Shown piece by piece: positions 8,885 through 17,165 of a stretch of 64,000 nucleotides of DNA (positions within the stretch are counted from its first letter, which is position 1; each line of letters begins with the position of its first letter). The stretch covers positions 285,214 to 349,213 of the forward strand of contig CBDBUY010000001.1 in assembly GCA_965212145.1 (NCBI GenBank). Reading direction: 5' to 3'. A program made the position numbers and the translations under genes. Source of the DNA: JAAEPI01 sp965212145. GTDB taxonomy: Bacteria; Bacteroidota; Bacteroidia; Cytophagales; Cyclobacteriaceae. The notes below the pieces were generated by a model. The model saw nothing but the letters and a program-made list of their open reading frames with translations. It was not told the origin of the DNA and ran no database searches.

Positions 8885-10597
8885 ATGGAATACGGCTTAT
8901 TCGAAATCTTACAACTTATCGGTTCGCTTGGATTCTTCATTTATGGCATGAAGGTCATGAGCGAAGGAATACAGAAAGTGGCCGGAGGAAAAATGCGGAG
9001 CATTCTCAGCTCCATGACTTCAAATCGTTTCAAAGGAGTTTTTACGGGGTTTAGCATTACTGCATTGGTTCAGTCTTCATCAGCGACCACCGTGTTGGTT
9101 GTAAGCTTTGTAAATGCCGGATTACTTTCTCTTACGGAATCCATTGGGGTAATTATGGGTGCCAATATTGGAACAACCATCACGGCTTGGTTGATTTCCA
9201 TCGTCGGCTTCAAAGTGAAGATCGCCAGTTACGCACTGCCCATTATCGCCATTGGTTTCCCCATGATGTTTTTCAATAAGGAAAAAATCAAGTTCTGGGG
9301 AGAGGTTTTGATAGGGTTTGCCTTGCTTTTCATGGGACTGGCATTGCTCAAAGATTCTGTTCCTGACATCAAATCAAATCCCGAGATTCTTGCTTTTGTG
9401 AGCAATTGGTCTGACATGGGATTCATCTCCACTTTGATCTTTGTGGGAATAGGTACTCTACTGACTGTGGTGGTGCAATCATCCAGTGCAGCAATGGCTC
9501 TGACCCTGGTGATGGCCAACAATGGCTGGATTCCTTTCGAGCTTGCTGCAGCCATGGTATTGGGTGAAAATATCGGAACTACGATCACTGCCAACCTTGC
9601 TGCAATCATTGGAAATGTCCATGCTAAAAGAGCAGCTTTCGCCCACTTCATTTTCAATGTTTTCGGGGTAATCTGGATCATGATATTGATCAATCCGGTT
9701 ATAGACCTGATCGACACCTACATGGTATCAACCAATCAAGGTTCTCCGTTTCTGGCGGCAGCCAGCATACCGGTTGGACTTTCTATTTTCCATACCTCGT
9801 TCAATATCGTCAATACGCTCCTTCTCATTGGATTCGTAAAATTCATCGCAGATGTAGCACAGAAAGCTGTCAAGACGACTGGTGACGATGAGTTTAAGCT
9901 GGAGTACATCAGCACAGGCATGATGAACACGGCCGAATTATCTATAGAAGAGGCCCGGAAAGAAACTGTGAGACTGGCGGATGTAGCCACCAAGATGTCC
10001 AAAGCATTCAGATCTCTTTTGGACAGTGACAAACCTAAAAAGCAAAAGAAATTCTTAAAGAAGATTAGAAATCAGGAGGAAATCACTGATCGAATGGAGC
10101 AGGAAATCTCCAAATATCTAATGGACGTTTCGTCTTCCGGTACGCTAAGTGCTGAGGGGACTCGTCAAGTGTCTAAGCTCCTCAGCGTAGTTAATGAACT
10201 CGAAAGAATCGGTGACATCTATTTTCAAATGTCGAAAGACGTGGATCGATCCGTCAGCAATGAGACCTTCTTTACAGATAAGCAAGTCAAGAACTTGCAT
10301 GGAATGCTGGATCTTATAGATGATGCTTTTGACATTATGAAAGAAAATCTCTCATCCATAAAAGGTACCGAAGAAGGGCTTGCACCAGCTGTGGCGAAAG
10401 AAGAGGAGATAAATAAAATGAGAAATCAACTGCGCAAGCAGCTAATGAAAGAAATGGACAGCACATCTTACGATCCAAGACGTGATGGTTGGTACAAAGA
10501 CCTTGTTCATTTATGTGAGAAACTTGGTGACCACATCATCAACGTATCTGAGGCCATTACGGGAGAGCTGGAAAAGGACGTTCGAGACGCTGATTGA
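8885..10597 (+). CDS. Na+/phosphate cotransporter with PhoU-like C-terminal domain
   Basis: Inner-membrane sodium-dependent phosphate symporter of the NptA/SLC34 type, 570 aa. The two inverted family repeats are marked by QSSSATT near residue 62 and QSSSAAM near residue 200, each followed by a GANIGTT or GENIGTT turn. About eight to nine hydrophobic segments occupy residues 1-320. From about residue 345 a helical PhoU-like domain follows (motifs NELERIGD and CEKLGDHIINVSEA). It is followed after 19 bases by a second symporter gene. The PhoU-like part suggests regulated phosphate uptake or efflux control; direction of transport is not shown by sequence. Confidence 0.93.
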   Translation: MEYGLFEILQLIGSLGFFIYGMKVMSEGIQKVAGGKMRSILSSMTSNRFKGVFTGFSITALVQSSSATTVLVVSFVNAGLLSLTESIGVIMGANIGTTITAWLISIVGFKVKIASYALPIIAIGFPMMFFNKEKIKFWGEVLIGFALLFMGLALLKDSVPDIKSNPEILAFVSNWSDMGFISTLIFVGIGTLLTVVVQSSSAAMALTLVMANNGWIPFELAAAMVLGENIGTTITANLAAIIGNVHAKRAAFAHFIFNVFGVIWIMILINPVIDLIDTYMVSTNQGSPFLAAASIPVGLSIFHTSFNIVNTLLLIGFVKFIADVAQKAVKTTGDDEFKLEYISTGMMNTAELSIEEARKETVRLADVATKMSKAFRSLLDSDKPKKQKKFLKKIRNQEEITDRMEQEISKYLMDVSSSGTLSAEGTRQVSKLLSVVNELERIGDIYFQMSKDVDRSVSNETFFTDKQVKNLHGMLDLIDDAFDIMKENLSSIKGTEEGLAPAVAKEEEINKMRNQLRKQLMKEMDSTSYDPRRDGWYKDLVHLCEKLGDHIINVSEAITGELEKDVRDAD

Positions 10598-10616
10598 TTC
10601 ATTGAGCTGAGCATCC

Positions 10617-11750
10617 ATGATCAGGCTTGAGACATTTTCTTTTAGGAAAATTGGTATTGTATTTTTTGCAATAGCATTATTCCTATTGTCAATTGATTTG
10701 TTGGCACTGCCCCTCGCCGGCATGGCTGACAGCATGACCTATTTGGTTAGTGCTACCTCCAATCCTTTCATTGGACTATTCATCGGCTTACTCCTGACGG
10801 CCATTCTTCAGAGTAGTTCCACCACAACTTCCCTTGCAGTAGCTGCGGTTGCGTCGGGTTCGATTGACTTACCAAATGCGATTCCAATAATCCTGGGAGC
10901 CAATGTAGGAACAACAATCACGAGCACGATTGTAGCCTTTGGGTTTATCACAAAGGCAAAGGAGTTTCGTCGAGCTGTGTCTGCAGCCATGATCCACGAT
11001 ATGTTCAACATCCTGGGCGTCTTGCTGCTTTTCCCATTGGAGTTGAAATATCACCTACTCGAAAGAGCAAGTTCGCAGCTGGCATCTTTTCTACCCACTG
11101 GTCAAAGTGTGGAAAACGGAGGGTTTTGGTTCGGTCAGGCATTAGACTTTTTAAGTAATGGGATTCTTGGTCTGACGGGCCCGGTGATCACGCTGCTATT
11201 GTCTATTCTGATGCTATTCGTAAGCATAAAACTGATTGCAAAAATCCTTTATGAGCAATTGGTTGGCGAACGGGAGCAGCAGTTCCGAAACGTCGTTTTC
11301 AAGAATCCATTCAGGGCATTTGGCTGGGGATTGGGGCTCACCTCCGTGGTGCAATCCAGCTCATTGACCACATCTCTTATTGTGCCTCTGGTTGCCACTG
11401 ATAAAGTGAGATTAGGCAGAGCGTTTCATTTCCTAATGGGTGCCAACATAGGCACCACCATTACGGCCATCATCGCAGCGCTTTTCCGATCAGAAGCCGC
11501 CATGAGCCTAGCCGTCGCTCACTTTTTATTCAATACTACCGTGGTGATCATCTTTGCTGCTTTGCCCTTTATTGGCAGAATCCCTATTTATTTGGCGGAA
11601 CGATTGGGTCACTTAATGTTCAGGTTCAGAATAGCTGCGTTCGTTTATATCACCTTGGCTTTTTTCGCCATCCCTTTTGGGTTGATTTACCTAAGCAATA
11701 ATGCGAAAGCTAAAACTGAACAATCGACCGAGCAGGTAACACCTGAATAA
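10617..11750 (+). CDS. Na+/phosphate symporter, short form without PhoU domain
   Basis: Second NptA/SLC34-type symporter, 377 aa, a paralogue of its neighbour but lacking the C-terminal PhoU-like domain. It has paired motifs LQSSSTTTSLAVAAVASG near residue 62 and VQSSSLTTSLIVPLVATD near residue 245, each followed by GANVGTTIT or GANIGTTIT. Hydrophobic segments fill the protein, and the C-terminal tail is short and polar. The 19-bp gap implies co-transcription with the upstream symporter. The two may form a hetero-complex or differ in affinity; that is inference. Confidence 0.9.
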   Translation: MIRLETFSFRKIGIVFFAIALFLLSIDLLALPLAGMADSMTYLVSATSNPFIGLFIGLLLTAILQSSSTTTSLAVAAVASGSIDLPNAIPIILGANVGTTITSTIVAFGFITKAKEFRRAVSAAMIHDMFNILGVLLLFPLELKYHLLERASSQLASFLPTGQSVENGGFWFGQALDFLSNGILGLTGPVITLLLSILMLFVSIKLIAKILYEQLVGEREQQFRNVVFKNPFRAFGWGLGLTSVVQSSSLTTSLIVPLVATDKVRLGRAFHFLMGANIGTTITAIIAALFRSEAAMSLAVAHFLFNTTVVIIFAALPFIGRIPIYLAERLGHLMFRFRIAAFVYITLAFFAIPFGLIYLSNNAKAKTEQSTEQVTPE

Positions 11751-11793
11751 GTTTTCTTAACTTCCCTTTTTTAACTTGCACGAAAAATCAGGC

Positions 11794-12141
11794 ATGTTGT
11801 CAGGTGTCATAAATAGACTCACGGAATACGTAAAACTCAAGGCTGAGCAGGTCAAACTTGAGGTGATGGCTCGCATGGCTAGTGTGCTGAGTCAGGTACT
11901 TGTTTTTTCTATGATCGCCTTCCTGGGCCTATTCCTGATTTTCTTTCTCAGCTTCGCATTGGGATCGTATCTAAACGAAATTTTGGACAGCCAATATCTC
12001 GGTCATTTAATCATTGCGGGAGCGTATTTTTTGGTCTTGGTAATTATCGGCTTGTTTGCTAAAACCGGAAAAATCCAAGGCTGGATCGAAACGTTGATTT
12101 TGAAGGCAGGAGAAAACGAAGAGATCGATGACGAAGAGTAG
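11794..12141 (+). CDS. Phage-holin-family (holin-X-like) inner-membrane protein
   Basis: Small membrane protein of 115 aa. An amphipathic N-terminal helix (LTEYVKLKAEQVKLEVMARMASVL) is followed by two hydrophobic segments at about residues 38-62 and 72-94, and an acidic tail (ENEEIDDEE). This matches the putative actinobacterial Holin-X or phage_holin_3_6 superfamily, which is widespread on bacterial chromosomes and not evidence of a phage. A TTG start at 11776 is possible, but it lies within a promoter-like TTAACTTGC, so the ATG at 11794 is preferred. It overlaps the next gene by 14 bp, and the two probably work together at the membrane. Function unknown. Confidence 0.75.
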   Translation: MLSGVINRLTEYVKLKAEQVKLEVMARMASVLSQVLVFSMIAFLGLFLIFFLSFALGSYLNEILDSQYLGHLIIAGAYFLVLVIIGLFAKTGKIQGWIETLILKAGENEEIDDEE

Positions 12142-12448
12142 AACGAAAACTTATCAAACGAAAAGTCAGGAGCTGGCTGCCAAGGAAAAGATGCTCCTGG
12201 ATGATCTGGACACCAGTGGCGGCAGGCTTAAAAAAATAGCTCTTTGGTCTCTGGGAGCCGGCCTGATCGGACTGGTTTTCTGGGGCTTATTCAGCGCCTT
12301 CTCCTCCAAGGAAAAGAAACCCAAAAAGAAGAAATCCAAGGGGAAGGTTCCGAAGAATTATCCGATTGTGGATTCCTGGATTGAGCAAGTTGCTCCCAAG
12401 GTGGGTGATTGGATTTTGAAGGAATTTAAAAATCCTAGTTCGAAATAA
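12128..12448 (+). CDS. Small single-pass membrane protein with Lys-rich segment
   Basis: Unrecognised protein of 106 aa. A charged N-terminus is followed by one hydrophobic segment at about residues 38-58 (IALWSLGAGLIGLVFWGLF), then a strongly basic stretch (KEKKPKKKKSKGK) and a polar amphipathic C-terminus. Topology by the positive-inside rule would put the Lys cluster in the cytoplasm. It overlaps the holin-like gene by 14 bp at its start and the convergent AraC-type gene by 14 bp at its end. Pairing with a holin-X-like gene is common in this phylum, but the role is unknown. Confidence 0.7.
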   Translation: MTKSRTKTYQTKSQELAAKEKMLLDDLDTSGGRLKKIALWSLGAGLIGLVFWGLFSAFSSKEKKPKKKKSKGKVPKNYPIVDSWIEQVAPKVGDWILKEFKNPSSK

Positions 12449-13352
12449 GGGACTCTCTGCGGCGCATCTTACCTGCCGGTATTCCAAACATCATCTTGAA
12501 TCTTCTGCAGAAATAAGCTGTGTCCTTGTAGCCTACATCCTTACCGATTTCACGAATGCTTTTCTTAGAAGTCCTCAGAAGGTTTACGGCCATTTCCATC
12601 CGTTGATATTCAATATAGTCCTGAGGGTTAATGCCCGTCAACATTTTGAAGTACTGGCCTACATAATCCTCAGACACATTGGCCACATTGGCCAAGACTT
12701 TATTGCTGAGATCATTGCTTAAATTTTCTTTTATAAACCCAAAAAGATCTATCAACCTCGGATCACGGAAGTACGTGCTGTTGGTCGCTAGCTGTTCCAC
12801 AAAAAGCCCCTGCTTCAGGATGTGACGGATCAGTTCGACAACCAGCTCTTCCGTTTTGATTTTGACCAATCTGTCCTTTCCCGGAAGATCCTCCCTTGCC
12901 TCCTTATTGACAATGTTGATTAACTCAACCAATGTGTCATTATTGGAAACCTTAAATCCAGGGATATCCAGCGAAGCAAAGAAATTCACCGAGTCAAAGG
13001 CTTTAGCTTCAAACGACACAAAACTGAACGAATCACGATTGGCTTGACCGTTTACTCCCTGCGAGTCAAAGTATTCCTGCTTGCTACTGAGGAAATCTTC
13101 TTTATTCATGACGTCAGGATCTCCAGAACCATACGTCATAGAGACCATCTTCCCCCCGGGGATAAAAATCACTTCACCCTCGGTCGCTTCCTCTTTCTGT
13201 TTCCCAAAGAAAATCTTGCCTTTGTGAACGACTATCAGTGTGTTCTCCACTTCATAGTTGTTCTCAATGGTGACTGGCTTCAGAATGTTAATATTTCGAG
13301 CCTTAATGTATCGAATCGACAATGATTCGATAATCTGATTGTAGTCTTCCAT
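12435..13352 (-). CDS. AraC-family transcriptional regulator
   Basis: DNA-binding regulator of 305 aa. The C-terminal 100 residues carry the two AraC helix-turn-helix units: LSNKVLANVANVSEDYVGQYFK, then SIREIGKDVGYKDTAYFCRRFK with the family ending MMFGIPAGKMRRR. The N-terminal part resembles a cupin-like sensing domain (GKIFFGKQKEEATEGEVIFIPGG). It lies 114 bp downstream of an acyl-CoA dehydrogenase gene on the same strand, and a 14-bp perfect palindrome in that gap could be its operator. The ligand is unknown. Its 3' end overlaps the convergent small membrane-protein gene. Confidence 0.9.
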   Translation of the reverse strand: MEDYNQIIESLSIRYIKARNINILKPVTIENNYEVENTLIVVHKGKIFFGKQKEEATEGEVIFIPGGKMVSMTYGSGDPDVMNKEDFLSSKQEYFDSQGVNGQANRDSFSFVSFEAKAFDSVNFFASLDIPGFKVSNNDTLVELINIVNKEAREDLPGKDRLVKIKTEELVVELIRHILKQGLFVEQLATNSTYFRDPRLIDLFGFIKENLSNDLSNKVLANVANVSEDYVGQYFKMLTGINPQDYIEYQRMEMAVNLLRTSKKSIREIGKDVGYKDTAYFCRRFKMMFGIPAGKMRRRESLISN

Positions 13353-13417
13353 TTATACTTTTAGAATGTCTATGCTGGTATTCCTCAAAAATTCGAGGAG
13401 ACAATTGTATAAATCTA

Positions 13418-13431
13418 ATAGGAATTCCTAT
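13418..13431. promoter_or_regulatory. 14-bp perfect palindrome upstream of the AraC-type gene
   Basis: ATAGGAATTCCTAT is a perfect inverted repeat 66-79 bases before the start of the regulator gene, in an A/T-rich gap. It could be an operator. The assignment rests only on symmetry and position. Confidence 0.3.
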
Positions 13432-13466
13432 AAATCCAAGAAAATGCTAAGAGTAAATGATTTGTG

Positions 13467-14606
13467 TTATTTCAATAATCCTCTTGAAATAACCATTTTT
13501 TGAATCTCCGATGTGCCCTCATAGATCTGCGTGATCTTCGCATCTCGCATCAATCTTTCGACGTGGAATTCTTTGACAAAACCGTATCCACCGTGGATTT
13601 GTACCGCCTCGACAGCTGCATTCATTGCAACTTCCGAAGCAAATAATTTGGCCATGGCGCTTGCATGAGCATAGTCACCGCCTTCATCTTTTATTTGGGC
13701 TGCCTGAAAGCACAGCAATCTCGCCGCATCGATTTTGGTCGCCATATCAGCCAGCTTGAATTGAATAGCCTGATGATTGGCTATCTCTGTTCCGAACGCT
13801 TTTCTCTCCTTGGCGTATTTGATGGATAACTCCAAAGCTCCCGAGGCAATCCCGAGCGCTTGAGAAGCAATCCCGATCCTCCCGCCATTGAGCGTGCTCA
13901 TTGCAAAGGAGAAGCCGAAACCATCTGCTCCAATTCTGTTTTCTTTAGGAACCTTAACATCCTGAAACATCAAAGAATGCGTATCAGATCCTCTGATTCC
14001 CAACTTATCCTCTTTTCGTCCGACAGTGAAACCCTCCATGCCTTTCTCTACAATAAAGGCGTTAATTCCTTTGTGTTTTTTCTCAGGATCAGTTTGAGCA
14101 ATTACAAGATAAATGCTGGCGGAATTGCCATTTGTAATCCAGTTCTTGGTTCCATTGATCAGGTAATGATCGCCTTTGTCCTCAGCTGTGGTTCTTTGAG
14201 AAGTGGCGTCTGATCCGGCTTCCGGTTCGGACAGACAGAAAGCCCCAATTTTTTCTCCAGTGGCGAGTTTCGTCAGGTATTTCTGTTTTTGCTCCTCAGT
14301 CCCGTATTTTTCAAGACCCCAGCAAACCAATGAGTTATTCACCGACATGCACACCGAAGCTGACGCATCCACTTTGGAGATTTCCTCCATTGCCAGAACG
14401 TAGGACACTGAGTCCATGCCACCTCCATTGTATTCCGGGCTTACCATCATCCCCATGAAACCCAACTCACCCATCATTTTCACTTGCTGAGCCGGGAACT
14501 CTTGCTTGTTGTCACGCTCGATTACGCCTGGGAGGAGTTCTTTTTGAGCAAAATCTCTTGCGGCATCTCTTACGGCAAGCTGTTCTTCGGTGAGATTAAA
14601 ATTCAT
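13467..14606 (-). CDS. Acyl-CoA dehydrogenase (short/medium-chain type)
   Basis: FAD-dependent acyl-CoA dehydrogenase of 379 aa, first step of beta-oxidation or branched-chain acyl-CoA oxidation. Family signatures are visible: GAFCLSEPEAGSDA near residues 117-130, the substrate region WITNG, the C-terminal flavin motif QIHGGYGFVKEFHVERLMRD, and the catalytic Glu in YEGTSEIQ close to residue 364. Length and motifs fit butyryl/short-chain enzymes; chain-length preference cannot be decided. It has its own promoter-like TATTTTTG just upstream. An electron-transfer flavoprotein is not encoded in the window. Confidence 0.95.
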   Translation of the reverse strand: MNFNLTEEQLAVRDAARDFAQKELLPGVIERDNKQEFPAQQVKMMGELGFMGMMVSPEYNGGGMDSVSYVLAMEEISKVDASASVCMSVNNSLVCWGLEKYGTEEQKQKYLTKLATGEKIGAFCLSEPEAGSDATSQRTTAEDKGDHYLINGTKNWITNGNSASIYLVIAQTDPEKKHKGINAFIVEKGMEGFTVGRKEDKLGIRGSDTHSLMFQDVKVPKENRIGADGFGFSFAMSTLNGGRIGIASQALGIASGALELSIKYAKERKAFGTEIANHQAIQFKLADMATKIDAARLLCFQAAQIKDEGGDYAHASAMAKLFASEVAMNAAVEAVQIHGGYGFVKEFHVERLMRDAKITQIYEGTSEIQKMVISRGLLK

Positions 14607-14632
14607 GATCGTGGGTTAATGTTTTGAGGGCG

Positions 14633-14640
14633 CAAAAATA
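14633..14640 (-). promoter_or_regulatory. -7 promoter element of the acyl-CoA dehydrogenase gene
   Basis: On the minus strand TATTTTTG fits TAnnTTTG and ends 26 bases before the ATG. It lies directly behind the T-run of the preceding terminator, so the same T-rich tract ends one transcript and begins the next. Confidence 0.55.
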
Positions 14641-14672
14641 AAAAAAGGATTCAGCTTTAAGGCCGAATCCTT
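14640..14672 (-). terminator. Intrinsic terminator closing the panC operon
   Basis: On the minus strand an 8-bp perfect stem (14665-14672 with 14645-14652, AAGGATTC/GAATCCTT) with a 12-base loop is followed by seven T. It lies 20 bases after the stop of the zinc protease gene. Confidence 0.8.
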
Positions 14673-14691
14673 CAATTACAATTCTTTGTGA

Positions 14692-15378
14692 TTAATCGTT
14701 TCCTAAAAAGGACAAAACATAAAACATTAAAGTTGACACTGCGGCCAATGCGGCAATCAAGTATGTAGAAGCAGCAGCATTAAGCGCATCCTTCGCCATG
14801 GCATGCTCACTCTCGTCTACTATGTTTCTTTCTTTAATCCAGGCTAGAGCCCTATTGCTTGCATCATATTCTACAGGTAGAGTAACTAAAGAAAAAACAG
14901 TGATAACCGTCTGACAAGCGATTAAGATTAAAAGAACATTGTTGAAGCCCATTCCCATCATTACAGCACCTCCAAAAATTGAAATCATTATGATGACATT
15001 CATGATCCGCCCGCTAACGTTCTGGATTGGAACCATCGCCGATCTGAATTGTAACATGCTGTACGCGGTGGCATGTTGAATCGCATGGCCACACTCATGG
15101 GCCGCCACGGCAGCAGCAGCCGCAGATCGACCATTATATACGTCAGGACTCAGGTTTACGGTTTTATTTGATGGGTTATAATGATCAGTGAGTTGACCTT
15201 GAACGCTCACTACCTCAACGTCATTAATACCATTGTCTCGAAGCATGAGTTTAGCGATTTCAGCTCCTGAAAGTCCAGAGCCAAGTTGGACCTGTGAGTA
15301 TTTCCTGAATTTTTTCTTTAAACGATTTCCAGCAAACCAACTGGCGATCATAAACACAACTATTATTAGAATAAACAT
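14692..15378 (-). CDS. YugP-family zinc metallopeptidase, membrane-bound
   Basis: Membrane-anchored zinc protease of the YugP (DUF2268-unrelated, M-type neutral peptidase_2) family, 228 aa. One N-terminal membrane segment is followed by a soluble stretch containing the zinc site HECGH within AAHECGHAIQH near residue 93. Two or three further hydrophobic helices follow (residues about 120-165 and 200-225). It is the last gene of the run panC-panD-flippase-rfaE2, four bases after rfaE2, and is followed by a terminator. The substrate is unknown; the active site would face either the membrane or the cytoplasm. Confidence 0.88.
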   Translation of the reverse strand: MFILIIVVFMIASWFAGNRLKKKFRKYSQVQLGSGLSGAEIAKLMLRDNGINDVEVVSVQGQLTDHYNPSNKTVNLSPDVYNGRSAAAAAVAAHECGHAIQHATAYSMLQFRSAMVPIQNVSGRIMNVIIMISIFGGAVMMGMGFNNVLLILIACQTVITVFSLVTLPVEYDASNRALAWIKERNIVDESEHAMAKDALNAAASTYLIAALAAVSTLMFYVLSFLGND

Positions 15379-15382
15379 ATTT

Positions 15383-15871
15383 CTATTTCTTTATTTGTTC
15401 AACAATTTTAGTGGTGGAATAGCCGTCGACCAAATCTATGGTTTCGACCTTTCCTCCATTTTCGATTACGATATCAGCCCCTACAATGTTGCTGATTTTG
15501 TAGTCATTTCCCTTGACCAAAACATCAGGGATTAATTCTCCAATTAACTCCAAGGGAGTGTCCTCTCCGAACAGCACCACTGCATCCACAAATCCCAGAG
15601 CTGCAATCAATCTGGCTCGGGCATTCTCGTCGTTAATCGGTCGATTTTTTCCTTTGAGTTTCTTGACGGAAGAATCTTCATTGACTGCTACAATCAGCCT
15701 GTTTCCCTTAGCTCTGGCCTTTTCAAGGTAATCCACATGACCGAGATGAAGAATATCGAAACAGCCATTCGTAAAAACCACATCGAGTCCGGCATCCTTC
15801 CACCCTTGAACGGTTTGGACGACCTGCTCCCTAGTTTGTATTTTCTTTTCGCTGTTCATTTCTTTTGACAA
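15383..15871 (-). CDS. rfaE2: D-glycero-beta-D-manno-heptose 1-phosphate adenylyltransferase
   Basis: Nucleotidyltransferase of the RfaE domain II type (HldE C-terminal half), 162 aa. It forms ADP-heptose from heptose 1-phosphate and ATP for the LPS core. Seen: FTNGCFDILHLGHVDYLEKA with the HxGH motif near residue 43, VAVNEDSSVKKLKG, the segment ending GEDTPLELI, KGNDY, and the terminal YSTTKIVEQI (STTKI matching ISTTxII). It is a stand-alone transferase, so the kinase half must be encoded elsewhere. The first Met overlaps the flippase gene by 41 bp; a second Met four codons later (15859) is an equally good start. Confidence 0.92.
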   Translation of the reverse strand: MSKEMNSEKKIQTREQVVQTVQGWKDAGLDVVFTNGCFDILHLGHVDYLEKARAKGNRLIVAVNEDSSVKKLKGKNRPINDENARARLIAALGFVDAVVLFGEDTPLELIGELIPDVLVKGNDYKISNIVGADIVIENGGKVETIDLVDGYSTTKIVEQIKK

Positions 15872-16808
15872 AAACTGAAAGAACTACCGCAACCAAACCG
15901 TAAATCAATACGGCGAGCAATTGCGAACCGTGCAACAGCGTAGCAAAAAATACGCCTGTCGTCTGATCTATCCCATAAAGTGACAACATGGCAGCCACCA
16001 GCACTTGAAACGTCCCGAATCCGGACTGAACAGGCAATACAAACGCAATAACCCCGGCAGCCAGAATGGAAATACCAGCTCGCCAATCAAGGCCTGATGT
16101 TTCCTCCATGGAGAAAACGACCAGATAGGTCATGAGGAAATAGACAACCCAGATGCCCAATGTCACGAGAGTGAACTGAGTGAGCTTGACGTCCTTCAAT
16201 GAAATTAGACCCGCCCACAGGTTCCGACTAAAAAGACCAACTTTCGTTTCACTTGGAAATACCCATTTAAAGAAGACAAATGCGCCCGCGCCCACAACCG
16301 CTATAAATATGACCAAAATCAATCCCCAATTGTAATCTAGGTTGACCGTCTTTTCAATGAAGGACAGTAATTGATCAGATTGAACTGCAAAGCCCAAAAG
16401 GATAATCAAACCCAAGGCCAGCACATCTACAATTCGCTCCGTTATTACTGTACCGAAACTAGTAGAAACCGGAATTCTATCACTCTTGTAAAGGACTCCA
16501 CATCTAGTCACCTCACCAAGCCGTGGCAACAATAGATTTGCCAAGTAGCCGGACATCACAGCCAGAAACATTCGGAAGGTCGTCGGACTATAACCAAGTG
16601 GCTCCAGCTGCAATTTCCAACGATAAGATCTCAGGATATATCCAAGAAGAGAGACGGCCATGGACAGGACAACCCAACTGTAATTTACCTCAGAGGCCTT
16701 GGCGATAAATTCATCCGGATCGATTTTCTGAAAAACGAAATAGAGAATGATCACCGCCAGTCCTACGCTCAGAAGAACCTTGAGAAAAGTTGATAACTGC
16801 TTAGACAT
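15831..16808 (-). CDS. Lysylphosphatidylglycerol synthase TM-like (UPF0104) flippase-type membrane protein
   Basis: Polytopic inner-membrane protein of 325 aa with about eight hydrophobic segments, of the UPF0104/LPG_synthase_TM family (the membrane half of MprF, without the synthase domain). Family-like features are the early ILRSYRWKLQLEPLGY, the segment ending GYLANLLLPRLGEVTRCGVLY near residues 100-110, and ITERIVDVLALG. Relatives act in lipid translocation. It sits between panD and rfaE2 on the same strand, with 3-bp spacing to panD and an overlap with rfaE2. A link with LPS-heptose synthesis is therefore possible but unproven. Confidence 0.85.
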   Translation of the reverse strand: MSKQLSTFLKVLLSVGLAVIILYFVFQKIDPDEFIAKASEVNYSWVVLSMAVSLLGYILRSYRWKLQLEPLGYSPTTFRMFLAVMSGYLANLLLPRLGEVTRCGVLYKSDRIPVSTSFGTVITERIVDVLALGLIILLGFAVQSDQLLSFIEKTVNLDYNWGLILVIFIAVVGAGAFVFFKWVFPSETKVGLFSRNLWAGLISLKDVKLTQFTLVTLGIWVVYFLMTYLVVFSMEETSGLDWRAGISILAAGVIAFVLPVQSGFGTFQVLVAAMLSLYGIDQTTGVFFATLLHGSQLLAVLIYGLVAVVLSVFVKRNEQRKENTN

Positions 16809-16811
16809 GGC

Positions 16812-17159
16812 CTAAACGACCTGATTATTTTCGTCAGGAAAGATCACAGTTGGTTCAAAACCTTTCGCCTCCTCCATATCGATGGAGCCATAAGATATGA
16901 CGATCACGACATCACCAACCATGGCTTTTCTGGCTGCCGGTCCATTTAAACAAACATCTCTGGAGCCTCGCTCCCCTTTAATGACATATGTCTCAAGTCG
17001 TTCGCCATTGTTGACATTTACCACCTGGACTTTTTCGCCAGCAATCAAATTTGCAGCGTCCATTAAGTCCTCATCAATGGTGATAGACCCCACATAGTGC
17101 AGTTCAGCACCTGTGATTTTGACTCTATGAATCTTAGATTTTACTACCTCTATCCGCAT
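16812..17159 (-). CDS. panD: Aspartate 1-decarboxylase precursor
   Basis: Pyruvoyl-dependent enzyme making beta-alanine from L-aspartate for pantothenate and CoA synthesis, 115 aa. The self-cleavage site is Gly24-Ser25 in HYVGSITID, where Ser25 becomes the pyruvoyl group. Other conserved parts are IHRVKITGAEL and LNGPAARKAMVGDVVIVISYG. It is 6 bp downstream of panC, so beta-alanine production and its condensation with pantoate are encoded together. panB is not in the window. Confidence 0.97.
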   Translation of the reverse strand: MRIEVVKSKIHRVKITGAELHYVGSITIDEDLMDAANLIAGEKVQVVNVNNGERLETYVIKGERGSRDVCLNGPAARKAMVGDVVIVISYGSIDMEEAKGFEPTVIFPDENNQVV

Positions 17160-17165
17160 CTGGTT

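Noticed and set aside
11776..12448. Prophage remnant suggested by a holin-like protein
   Set aside because: No other phage gene is near. Holin-X-like proteins are ordinary chromosomal proteins in many bacteria.
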